A stretch of 20,268 nucleotides of DNA, taken from Cochliopodium minus. Its lineage: Eukaryota > Discosea > Himatismenida > Cochliopodiidae. The notes beneath the pieces were generated by a model, which saw only the letters and a list, made by a program, of their open reading frames with translations, was not told the DNA's origin and searched no databases. The DNA is taken from assembly GCA_024220525.1 (NCBI GenBank), contig JAMYWO010000514.1, forward strand, positions 1 to 20,268. The letters run 5' to 3'. Of the stretch, positions 10,136-19,303 are shown one piece after another. Made by a program: the position numbers and the translations under genes. Numbering within the stretch: the first letter of the stretch is position 1; every line of letters starts with the position of its first letter.

Positions 10136-10386
10136 TTTTTATTTTAATAAATATATATTTCTTTAAAATTTCTATCAAGAACTTATTAATCAATGGGGAT
10201 TACTTTTATAAATTATTTCTAAAGATCTATTTGTTTATCAAAAAATAAATTTTTAAATAATTTCCAATTACTTTTGGACTTTCCACCATTTCACTCGAAT
10301 TGCAATAGAATTGAATTAACTTTCTAATTTTTGTTGGATCATTCACGAAGGACCAATTAGAGAAAAAATTATTAAAAAAAAAAAAA
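10136..10386. promoter_or_regulatory. Divergent promoter region between the ATPase and F-box-like genes
   Basis: 251 bp between two start codons facing away from each other, containing A+T-rich DNA, a poly-A run just before the rightward ATG (10373-10387), and two CCAAT pentamers (10264 and 10353). Nothing more specific can be claimed. Confidence 0.3.
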
Positions 10387-11243
10387 ATGTTCAAATTATT
10401 TGGAAGAAATAAATCAAAAGAAACAAAGGAAAACAAAAAGATAGAAGAAATTATGGTTGTTGATGAGGTATGTAAAAATAAATATAAAATTATTTTAAAG
10501 TCTCTTATTGAAATAATCAACATAGTTATTGCAATTATTTCAAAACTCAATCGTATATGAGAAAGACTATGGATATAAATTGGATCTAGATAACAAGCTT
10601 TTGGATAAAAAAACAGAAACAACATTTGAAAAAATGTTCAAATTCATTGAAGGTAAAAAAAATAATTAAAGAAAAATTCAAATATTTGGCGGATGCTTTT
10701 TCTTCAAAAATAAAAAAAAGATTCACAAGATACAAACAAAAAGATAACTTGGTTATCTATTGATGGAAATTGTATCAGGGGTGAAGATGCAATATTTTTT
10801 GAGAGTTACATGAAACAAAATTCAGACATCATCTTCATAAGCTTTGACACAGACAATTATGTATTAAATGAAAAAATAAATCAATATGTAAAAACATTTT
10901 TAAAATTCATTTCTTTAAATTTATTTTGCACAACCAACTAATTTTTCAAAGGTTTTTGAAAATAGGAAAAATCCTCAAAAAGCAATAGAAAGAACCAGTT
11001 CATACAAAAGTTTTTGGACACCTTGGTAAAATTTTTTTTTTTTTTTTATTTTTTTTAATTTTTTATTTTTTTTACTATTATTATTTTTTTTTTAGGAATC
11101 ATCACAAATTTCCCCTCCACATGAGATCACGCATTCAATGTTTCGTATTTTGCCTCAAAGTACAACAAAAAACTACTAAAATTAAAGTTCCAAAGTTTGT
11201 TTTATTTGAAATGTTCAAATACATTTCTTGGAGATTGTGTTAA
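10387..11243 (+). CDS. Uncharacterised protein with C-terminal F-box/SOCS-like motif
   Basis: Five exons with matched phases: 10387-10467, 10526-10652, 10721-10887, 10952-11025 and 11096-11243; introns are 58, 68, 64 and 70 nt. The product is 198 residues. The start MFKLFGRNKSKETKENKK is basic. The middle contains LLQLFQNSIVYEKDYGY and KKITWLSIDGNCIRGEDAIF, with SDIIFISFDTDNY, an alternating strand-like pattern. The C-terminus SFWTPWNHHKFPLHMRSRI, then QCFVFCLKVQQKTTKIK and VPKFVLFEMFKYISWRLC, has the W-x-x-x-x-H-x-x-F-P-x-x-x-R spacing followed by a 'P-x-x-x-L/F-x-x-(I/M)-F' helix that I associate with F-box- or SOCS-box-like C-terminal modules in protist and animal proteins. That suggests a ubiquitin-ligase adaptor, as inference only. 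It faces the ATPase gene head to head and is convergent with the Churchill gene 80 bp away. Confidence 0.65.
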
Positions 11244-11322
11244 AAAAAGAAAATTAATTTTTTTTCTTTTGTTTAAATAATTTAATTTCTTCAATTTAAA
11301 ATTAAAATAGTATTTCCTTTTT

Positions 11323-11967
11323 TCAATCTTCTTCTTCAAAAACTTTTTCGTCATCACCTTCTCCACACTTTTTTTTGAAAATTATTATTTTTATTATTTT
11401 TTTTTAAAGTTTTTAGTTTTTTTTTACCAATTCACTGAATTTTTTTTTTAAAATTTTCAATAACCTCTGAAGAAAAAAAAAACCATACCAATTCATTCTG
11501 TATCTTTGGGAAGTATCACTCACTTTGAATGAATATTCATGTTCCTTTTTAATTTGTTATTAATACCCTTTATGAAGAATATAATTTTGATAAAATTTTT
11601 TTATACAGAGATTATATGCTCACAATTGGAACATTGATGTGTAAATTTTATATCTTCATTTCCTTCATCATCTTCTTTCTACACATTCGCAAAGAGAGAA
11701 CCAATTATATTTACAGTTTAAAAAAATTTATAAAAATGGATATTTATTTTACTTTGATAGGATCTGTATTTTTGGGCATGGAATAGGTATTGCATTTGAA
11801 ACATCCCTTAAAATTCATCATATAGGCTATTATTATTATTATATTGAAGGAAATAGATTGTTTGACTAAATAAATTGTAGGAATAATATGAATGATTTGA
11901 AACCTCCACTCGATAATGCAGTGGTCCCTCTTTCAGGAGATTCCTCTTTCAAACAATCTTTGCACAT
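11323..11967 (-). CDS. CHURC1: Churchill-family zinc-binding protein
   Basis: Six exons, read leftward: 11967-11904, 11826-11753, 11678-11607, 11544-11489, 11434-11428 (7 nt) and 11367-11323, giving 105 residues (vertebrate Churchill is about 112). The start MCKDCLKEESPERGTT matches the conserved Cys-x-x-Cys N-terminus; then GAYMMNFKGCFKC, THQCSNCEHIISEHEYSF and YRMNCELCGEGDDEKVFEEE follow the family in order. Candidate zinc ligands are Cys2, 5, 30, 33, 62, 65, 89 and 92 with His60, 67 and 72. Churchill is a small multi-zinc protein first described as a regulator in vertebrate embryos; its role in protists is unknown. The 7-nt exon is needed to make the last Cys-x-x-Cys. Introns are 54-74 nt, apart from one of 62 nt and one of 77 nt. 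The family call is strong. Confidence 0.9.
11428..11434 (-). other. 7-nt microexon in the Churchill gene
   Basis: Sense sequence TGAATTG between an ATTCAG acceptor and a GTAAAA donor. Joined to the TG left by the preceding exon it gives TGT-GAA-TTG, followed by TGT-GGA, so the protein reads MNCELCGE, matching the conserved Cys-x-x-Cys-Gly of the family. Reading straight through gives MNWYGFFFLQ and loses the first cysteine; skipping the exon shifts the frame. Confidence 0.75.
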
Positions 11968-12108
11968 TTTTTTTTTTATTTTTTTTTTGTGTGAAATTTA
12001 TAAATTGTTTTTTAATGTGCAAAAAAAAAATAACAAAGAAAAATTTTTTTTTTTAATCTTTCATAATTTTAAATTTTTTTTCAATTTTTTAATTATTTTT
12101 TTTATTTT

Positions 12109-15100
12109 TTAATTTTTGTTGTCATCTTTTGTGATGGTGGAGGACCAAGAGTTGCTAGATGATTCCTGATTGACAGAAATGGTGGAACCCAAAGAAGAGT
12201 TGGAACCAATGAGATTGAGAACCTTGTTGGCAACGAAAGAAATCTCTCCAGAAGTGTTAGAACTAAAAAAAAATAAAAAAAATAAAATAAAAAATAAAAA
12301 ATAAAAAAATAAAAAAATAAAAAATAAAAAACCTGAAGCTGGTCAAAGTTTTAGAATCCAAAGACAAAGTGAACTTGGAGTTTGGAGAAACACCTTTGAT
12401 GGAACCTTCAATCAAAGTTTTTTTGTTGTCAGAGTTTTGGATGTAAGTGATGATCCCTCTCACATTTCCTTCCACAAAGGAGGACTCTGCGTGTTGAGTG
12501 GTTTTAGTTGGGACAGGTGTTTGTGTCACAGATGACTCTAATTTTTTATTTTTATAAAAAAAAATTAATTTAATTGATTAATTAAAGGATAAAACAAATA
12601 AAAATTAATTTGATTAATTAAAGGATAAAACATTTAAATTTTTTTATTTAATAAAATAATTTAGATGATAAATTTTAAAAGTAAAAAATATTGAAAAAGA
12701 AAATTATTTTTAATTCAAAAATGTTCAGATACAACTATATAAAAATAAATAAAAAATAAATAAAAAATAAAGAAAATAAACCAAAAATGTTAAAAATAAA
12801 TCAAATTAAAATTAACAAACTAAACCAAAATAATAAAAACAAAATTGAATCAAAATAAAATTAAAAAATGACACTAAAAAAATTAAATAAAAAAGAATAA
12901 ATGTTTTTAACTGGGTTTAGGAGTGCTTTCGGAAGTAGTTGGGGGAGAAGTTTTGGCTTCAGCAGAAGAGGAAGAAGAGCTGCTGCCCATATTCTTTTCG
13001 ATGCTTTGAAGTACACTCAAGAGTTTTTGAGCAAGCTCTTTGTTCTGGAAACGGACGAAGAAACTTTGGAGGTTGCTGCTTTCCGACTCGGAGTCCACTA
13101 CGAGAAAAGTTACTGCTTTTTCTGTGATGATTCGTGAAGACATTCCTTTGTATATCAGTGCGTTTAGTCTCACCATTCTTGTTTGGTCTGTTCTAAATAC
13201 TGAAAAAGAGAGGAATGTTTTTTTTTTAATTGAATATATAATCCCAAAAAAATATTTGAAAAAAAAATAAAAAATAAAAATAAAAAAATATTCTAATAAT
13301 CAAATAAAAAATTTTGATGAAAAACAAATAAATAAATAAAATAAAATAAAAAGAAAAAAGAAAAAAAATTAATAAACAAATAAAAGTTATGAACAAAATT
13401 AAAAATTAAATTCGAAATAAAAATAATAAAAATTTTTATGAAAAAAAAATAAATAAATAAATAAAAATTAAAGCAGAAAACATTATTTAATAATTACCAA
13501 ATCTGTTGGATCCATCCTTGGACTTGTTGATAGTCAATCTACCAACACCCCTTTCCTTCCAAGACTTGTTCTCGCCCTCACCAACCAAAACGAAGAGTTT
13601 GGATCTTTCCGCGAAGAGTTTCTCCTCATCCTCCTCCCCTGTCTTGATCTGCTCCTCTGTCATTTGTACCAACTTGAGGTTAGGGGCAGGAGTTGTGTTT
13701 TCTGGTTTGAACGCTTCAGGATCTTCTTCGTCGTCATTTTCTTTGTTTTTGTTATTAGTGTCACTCTTGTTTTCTTGTTTTCATTTTTTTTTTTTTATAA
13801 AAAATTAAAATTTAAAATTGAATTTAAAAATAAAATAATCTGAAAAAATTGAATTATCTCTAAATAATCAAGAGAATTTTGTGAAGAAATAAGAAAAAAT
13901 TTAAAAGCAATTGAAAATCTTTAAAAAATTTTTGAAGATAAAAATTAAAAAAAAAAGTAAATAATATGAATTTTTATTTTATTTAAAAGACTAATAAATA
14001 AATCAATAAATTAGTAAAAATTTAGGTTAAAAGATTAAAATTATAAAGGTACCAAAACTGAAGCCACTATCTTGATTTTTGGAAATTTCCCCAAAGGTCT
14101 TGGATTCAGTGTTGTTAGTGTTGGAGAAGAGACTGTTACTATTTTCGAAAGAGGACTTTGTGTCGAAAAAACTGCTTGAGTTTCCACCAAAAGAGTTTTC
14201 GGAAGGGTTCCATTTGAAATCAAAACCTTATAAATTTAAACAATAAAAAAATTAAATTTTTGGAAGTTTAAAAAATAAAAAATTTATTGAAGGAAAAAAT
14301 AAAATTTGAAAAAAATTAGAAGGATATTATGTAAAAGGATTAAAATATAAAGAAACATAAAAAAAGAGACAATTAAAAACAAATTAAATACATTAAAATC
14401 AAATGGAAAAAAAAAAAACAAAAAAACAAATTAGAAGGAAAACAAAGTGAATGGATTAAAATTTTTTCAAAAAATAAATGAGACAACTAAAAATTAATTA
14501 TAAAAAAAATAATAATAAAAAGAAACATTCTTGTTTTACCACCTGTAGTATTTTCAGTTGTAGAAGGAGTGAAACCAAAGTCGAAGCTTGGTTTCTGTTG
14601 ATTATCAAATCCAAAATCAAATTTGGGAGGATCTTGTTTCTCAGAGGAGGTGTTGGTGGTTGAGGTAGGTGTTGGTCCTCCAAAATTGAATTCTAATTTT
14701 GGCTTTTCTGTTGCGCTTTCATTTTCTGTTGTTTCTTGTTGTGTTGTTTTTCCTTTTCCTTTTCTTGTTGAGACGAATCTATATTCAAAAAAAAAATAAA
14801 AAATCAAAAAAAATAATTTTCTTTTTGGGTGAAATAGAATAAGAGAATTTTGATTGATATCAATCATTAACTCTATTTATCAAATTTATTTCCATTATAT
14901 TTTATAAAATCAATCATTTGGTTGATTGGCTCAATGTCAATAGATAATCACTTGATTATATCCAAAGGAATATTAAATTATGGAGATATCATTCAATAGA
15001 ATCTTAATATTTGGTTTTTTTTTTTGTAAATTGGTCTGTATAATTTGATAAAAGTTTATTTTGCTTGATTATCTTACCTTCTTTTTGATAATGTTTCATT

Positions 15101-15371
15101 AGAAGCTTTTTGAAATTCTTTATCCATCTGATAGTATTAAATAAGGGAGTAAAAAAAAGATTATTCAAATATAATAAAGGATTATAAAAGTAAATAATAA
15201 TTTGTATATACATCTTCATCTCCAACTGTATCATCAACTTCATCGAATTGAGTTAATTGTCTCACATTCCCTCTTTTCTTATTTGCTTTTTTTGTAAAAA
15301 AGAAAAAAATGAGAAATGGGTGATAATTTTTAGAGAGGAATTTTTAATTTACATCCTTCATTGTTTTCCAT
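12109..15371 (-). CDS. Nup50/Nup2-type FG-nucleoporin with Ran-binding domain and SOD-like tail
   Basis: Nine exons, leftward: 15371-15353, 15285-15212, 15127-15078, 14778-14540, 14226-14053, 13773-13498, 13199-12912, 12537-12333 and 12262-12109; 492 residues with every phase matched. The N-terminus (MENNEGSNKKRGNVRQ, KEFQKASNETLSKRRF) is basic, as in the importin-binding start of Nup50/Nup2. Residues about 70-185 carry FG repeats (FNFGG, KFDFGFDNQQ, SFDFGFTPS, SFGGNSSSF, SGFSFE). After an acidic linker comes a RanBD1 domain, about 222-350: TGEEDEEKLFAERSKLF, SWKERGVGRL, RTDQTRMVRLNALIYKG and FFVRFQNKELAQKLLSVL. It would act at the nuclear pore basket in Ran-dependent import. A low-complexity linker leads to an SOD-like region (about 395-475): GNVRGIITYIQ, LIEGSIKGVSP, LNLIGSNSSLGSTISVNQ, without copper or zinc histidines. 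If the 374-nt seventh intron were retained, the protein would stop at TPKPS, just after the RanBD linker. Confidence 0.82.
12561..12632. repeat. Imperfect tandem repeat in nucleoporin intron 7
   Basis: Two copies, 12561-12596 and 12601-12632, share AAAATTAATT, then TGATTAATTAAAGGATAAAACA; the first has a 4-bp insertion (TAAT region). A local intron duplication with no apparent function. Confidence 0.6.
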
Positions 15372-15549
15372 AATATTTTTATATATTGATTTTCAAAAAA
15401 ATGCACGATCTATTCTTCCTTATTGGGTCTATCTTTTTTTATATTTTAATATATTTTTGAACTGCCCTTTATTATAAACTGAAAAAAAAAATATATTCAA
15501 AAAAAAAAAAAGGAATTCCTGAAATACTATGATACTATGATCAATTAGA

Positions 15550-16221
15550 TTAATTTTTAATCAAACTGGAAATAAAATTAATAGTATTAGATAGCTTTTT
15601 ATCATTGGAACATTCGTAATCGGGAGGTGGAAAATAGATGCAAATGAACCTGATACTTCTCTCAGATCCCTCTTTGATGATTTTGACATGATCTATTTCG
15701 AGATAATCGTTTTTATCATGATGACACAATTTCAGTTGCAAAATGATCACATGATCGTGATTCACGTACATCCAATCTTTGATAACTTCATCCAATGATG
15801 GCAAGATTCTGTCTGATTCGTTAAGAAGATAAAACGCTTTTCCCACCACAATCTCAGGCAAATTTTCAATGAAATTACACTCAAAGCAAGAGAAAGCCTT
15901 CTCAATATCTTGTCTTAATTCAAAGTTAACTTTGTTATGATCAATCAGTGAAATTGATTTTTGATGGGTGAAGACAACACTTTCGCTTGATTCAATACTC
16001 TTATTTCTAATTTTCTCGAGAAACTTCCCAAATTGACCCTTTGATTTTTTCTCACCAAATTTGACATTATTTTTCCTTTTATCTCCACATTTATCACTCT
16101 TTTTTTCTTTTCTTTTTTCTGTTTTTTCTTTCAAAAGTTCTTCTTTGAGATAATTCAATTTTTCATAATCCTTACATTCTTTGATAAGTTCAATTAATTG
16201 ATTTTTAATATCTTCAATCAT
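15550..16221 (-). CDS. Intronless lysine-rich protein of unknown function
   Basis: A single open frame of 223 residues from ATG 16221 to TAA 15550-15552. Residues 1-45 (IKNQLIELIKECKDYEKLNY, LKEELLKEKTEKRKEKK) are charged and helical, probably coiled coil. A basic Lys-rich linker runs to about 75. The C-terminal half (about 85-223) looks globular: VVFTHQKSISLIDHNKVNFE, KAFSCFECNF, KAFYLLNESDRILPSLDEVI, DHVIILQLKLCHHDKNDY and RFICIYFPPPDYECS. Several Cys and His residues are present but not in a recognisable zinc spacing. It diverges from the GTPase gene across a 220-bp spacer, so the two may share control; both are intronless, unlike the other genes here. No family recognised. Confidence 0.65.
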   Translation of the reverse strand: MIEDIKNQLIELIKECKDYEKLNYLKEELLKEKTEKRKEKKSDKCGDKRKNNVKFGEKKSKGQFGKFLEKIRNKSIESSESVVFTHQKSISLIDHNKVNFELRQDIEKAFSCFECNFIENLPEIVVGKAFYLLNESDRILPSLDEVIKDWMYVNHDHVIILQLKLCHHDKNDYLEIDHVKIIKEGSERSIRFICIYFPPPDYECSNDKKLSNTINFISSLIKN

Positions 16222-16441
16222 TTTTTTTTTTTTATTTTTGAAAATAAATCTTTAAATCATTTTTTATTTTTTTGATAAAATCATTTATGTTTTCATTTTT
16301 TATGTTTTTTTTAATTTATTAAATTTGTGAAATTCATTTATTTATTAAATTCATATATGTTTTCATTAAAAAATTAATAAATATAAATTTTTTTTTTTTT
16401 GAATAAATTAAAAAAAAAAAGTAAAATAAGACTAAAATAGA
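16222..16441. promoter_or_regulatory. Divergent promoter region with 17-bp direct repeats
   Basis: 220 bp between two start codons facing away from each other. It contains two near-identical 17-mers, TCATTTATGTTTTCATT (16281-16297) and TCATATATGTTTTCATT (16351-16367), 70 bp apart with one mismatch. In a repeat-prone A+T-rich spacer this may be chance, but the ATGTTTTCAT core is less monotonous than its surroundings and could be a shared factor site. Confidence 0.35.
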
Positions 16442-17575
16442 ATGAATATTGATTACGAAATTACTCCCAAAATTGATATCGACAAATGTTCCCCTTGTGA
16501 AAGTATCAAAGTCAAATTGTATGTGCTAAAAAAATCAAAGGGACAAATTGAAGGGTGCTACATCATCGCAAAAGATGATAAGGGACATTTTGAGGAAACT
16601 AAAGAATTCATCCCTTCAGAAAAAATGAACACTACAAAAAATTGCAACAATTTTGTTGAGATTGAGCTCAAACCAAGAGATAGTTCCACAATCAGAACAT
16701 TACCAAGAATTGTCACATTTACTCTTTACAAGTTTAAAACAATCTCGGAAGCAAAATTATATTTCGATTTCAGCATGTTTTGTGGAGAGTTCTTTGAAAC
16801 AAAACCAAAGAATTTCATGGTTTTTGGACCTGTGGGTAACGGGAAATCTTCTTTGATTAATGGTTTTCAACAGATGTTGGACAAAAAAAACGAGAAAGAA
16901 CAAAGCAGAATTGTGGCTTCAAGTCAGGAACATTGTTCTACTGTTTTCAAAATCAACTTTTTAAAAGACAAAACTAACGAAATGAGAACTAACATTGGAG
17001 TTTGGGACTCATGGGGATTGGATATTGGGAACTACACTGAGGATCTTTTTCAAAAATTTTTGGGTGGTTATTTCGGCAACAACACCCAAAAAGAAAATGA
17101 TTCTTTTTTGTTAGAAAAAGTAAGAAATGAGGAACCAAACATGAAGAACAAACAACAGTGTGCCATTTTAGTCGTTTCACAGGATAAAATCGCAATGAAA
17201 ATGAAGAAAAACATCTTAGATAGCAAGTTAGAAAGACTTTTGGAATGTGCAAAACAGTGCAACAACATCACTCACTTTATAGTTGTTGTTTCCAAGATGG
17301 ATCTGTTCGAACCTAGATTGAAAGAAGATCCAATGTTCATGAACAAGAACATCCAAGCTTTGTTGGAATACACCACCAAGATTTTTGATACATCAAGAGA
17401 GAATGTTTTTCCTCTTGTTGACACCAGTTTAGTCACTAATGAAAAATCTATCAAGTTCAATGCTTTAAAGTTGTACTACAACATTTTGAAAGGTGCATTG
17501 AACAATTCTTTGTCTGTCGAAAAAGATGAAGAATGGGGAAGCGAATGGGAAAAACAATACAATCTTAAATTTTAA
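16442..17575 (+). CDS. IFI44 / immune-associated-type GTPase with N-terminal beta domain
   Basis: An intronless 377-residue frame. The first 120 residues alternate polar and hydrophobic in strand-like fashion (SIKVKLYVLKKSKGQIEGCY; RIVTFTLYKFKTISEAKLYF), suggesting a C2- or arrestin-like beta-sandwich. A GTPase domain follows: P-loop GPVGNGKSSLINGF (129-142, GxxxxGKS), a Thr in HCSTVFKI (164-171) as a switch I candidate, G3 as VWDSWGLD (188-194, DxxG), and G4 as VVSKMDLF (282-289, S-K-x-D form of N/TKxD). This order and the 'GNGKSS' P-loop recall IFI44 and the wider immune-associated/Toc-like GTPases. In animals IFI44 is interferon-induced; no such role can be assumed here. Ile240-region ILVVS precedes a Lys/Met-rich helix that may be an insertion. 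The family call is moderate; GTP binding is well supported. Confidence 0.75.
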   Translation: MNIDYEITPKIDIDKCSPCESIKVKLYVLKKSKGQIEGCYIIAKDDKGHFEETKEFIPSEKMNTTKNCNNFVEIELKPRDSSTIRTLPRIVTFTLYKFKTISEAKLYFDFSMFCGEFFETKPKNFMVFGPVGNGKSSLINGFQQMLDKKNEKEQSRIVASSQEHCSTVFKINFLKDKTNEMRTNIGVWDSWGLDIGNYTEDLFQKFLGGYFGNNTQKENDSFLLEKVRNEEPNMKNKQQCAILVVSQDKIAMKMKKNILDSKLERLLECAKQCNNITHFIVVVSKMDLFEPRLKEDPMFMNKNIQALLEYTTKIFDTSRENVFPLVDTSLVTNEKSIKFNALKLYYNILKGALNNSLSVEKDEEWGSEWEKQYNLKF

Positions 17576-17660
17576 TGTTTAAATGAATGAAATGTTTCAA
17601 TAAAAATTGTTTTCATTTATTGAATTTTTTTTTTTTTTTTTTTTTTCAATAATTTTTTCT

Positions 17661-19272
17661 TTATTTTTTATCTTTCGTGACATATTTGTCCAAAGTGTTC
17701 ATAGCAGTTTGTTGAACTTTTTTCACGGTAGCAAAGAAGAGTTTTCCTTTGATAATAATGATCAAGTCCTTGATTTGAACACCTTTTAAATTAAATAAAA
17801 AATAAACGAAAAATAAAAAAACTAAACGAAAATAATAAATAAAAAAAAAAATTATAAAAATAAAAAAACTAGTAATACAAAAAAAATAAAAAAATTGAAA
17901 CAAAAAACAAATAATGAAAATAATAAAAACAAATAATGAAAACAAAAACTAGTTAAACAATATTAAAAATAAAATAAACAAAAATAAAATCATAATCAAA
18001 AAAAAAAAAAAATAAGAAATTAACAAAATCATAACAAACAGAAAATAAAATGAATGAAATTCATAAATAAAAAATTGTAAATAAAATTTAAAAATTTAAA
18101 TATTAAATAAAAATTGAATAATAAAAAAAAAAAAAAAATTTTAAAATAAAAATAAAAATAAATAAAAATTAAAAAAAATAACAAATTAAAGGTTTTTCTA
18201 AAATTTAATTTACCAATGATGTTGGATGTGTTGACTTTTTTAACTAAGTTTGTAATTTTGCTTTCAAGGAGATTGGCAGATTCAGAGTTTTTTTTCAAAT
18301 CGGAGACTTTGCCTGTCAAAATGTAAGTGAGGAGAAAGGAGCGGTAAACTCCGATGAATTCTTTCTTGTTTATTTTCGTTTTGTTTTTCTCCAACACCCC
18401 TAATATTTTGGGGATTGTTTCTGATATACTCTCCAATATTTCTTTTGGTTTCTTAAAAGAAAAAAAAAATTTTTAAAAGAATAATTATTAAATATTTTTT
18501 GCACGAGAAAAATAATTTAAAAAAATTTATTTTATAAATTAAAAATCAAAAAAATTTATAAATTAAAAATTGTTGAATAAGTTGTTTATTATTGAAAAAA
18601 AAAATTCAAAAAATAATTTAAAAAATATTTTTTGTAATACAAAAAGAGAAAAATGATTAAAATTTTTTTATTGAGAAAAATAAATAAATCTATTATTATT
18701 TTACAATTAAAATTTTAAAAACAAAAATTCAAATATTAAAGTTTAATAATAAATCAATTTATTATTTGTAAATTTATAAATTAAAAATAGTTGAATAAGT
18801 TGTTTATTATTGAAAAATAAAAGGGGAAATAAAAGTTAGATTAAATATGTGAATAAAAATAAATAAATTAATATTAAAATAAATTAATATTAAAATATAT
18901 TAATATTAAAATATAATAAAATAAAAATAATAAAAGTTACAATGAAATAAAAAAGAAAATATTTTTATTGAAAATAAAAAGAAAAATTGATAAAATAAAA
19001 TTAAAAAAAATAATTTTATTTACATTAATGTTTATGGAAAAGATTTCGAGGGGAACAACGTCTTTATTGTTTATGGAGTGGAAGAGGCACAAAGAGAAGA
19101 AGATTCTGAAGTTGTAGGCTCTTTCTGTGGAGGATGGGAACTTGGAAGCTAACAACAAAAGACACTCTTGGTTGTTTGTCACCTGTTATTAATAAAAATC
19201 ATAAATTTAAATTAAAAATAAAATAAAATTAAAAATAAAAAAAATAAAAAAAATGAAATAAAAATAAAAATA

Positions 19273-19303
<31 letters not shown>

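Noticed and set aside
10264-10357. Two CCAAT boxes as functional promoter elements
   Set aside because: A pentamer is expected by chance in 250 bp of this composition, and no spacing or partner motif supports it.
17661-17945. Leftward Phe/Ile-rich start joined to GVQIKDL
   Set aside because: The hydrophobic part is T-rich intron upstream of the acceptor at 17783; only 17661-17782 is exon.
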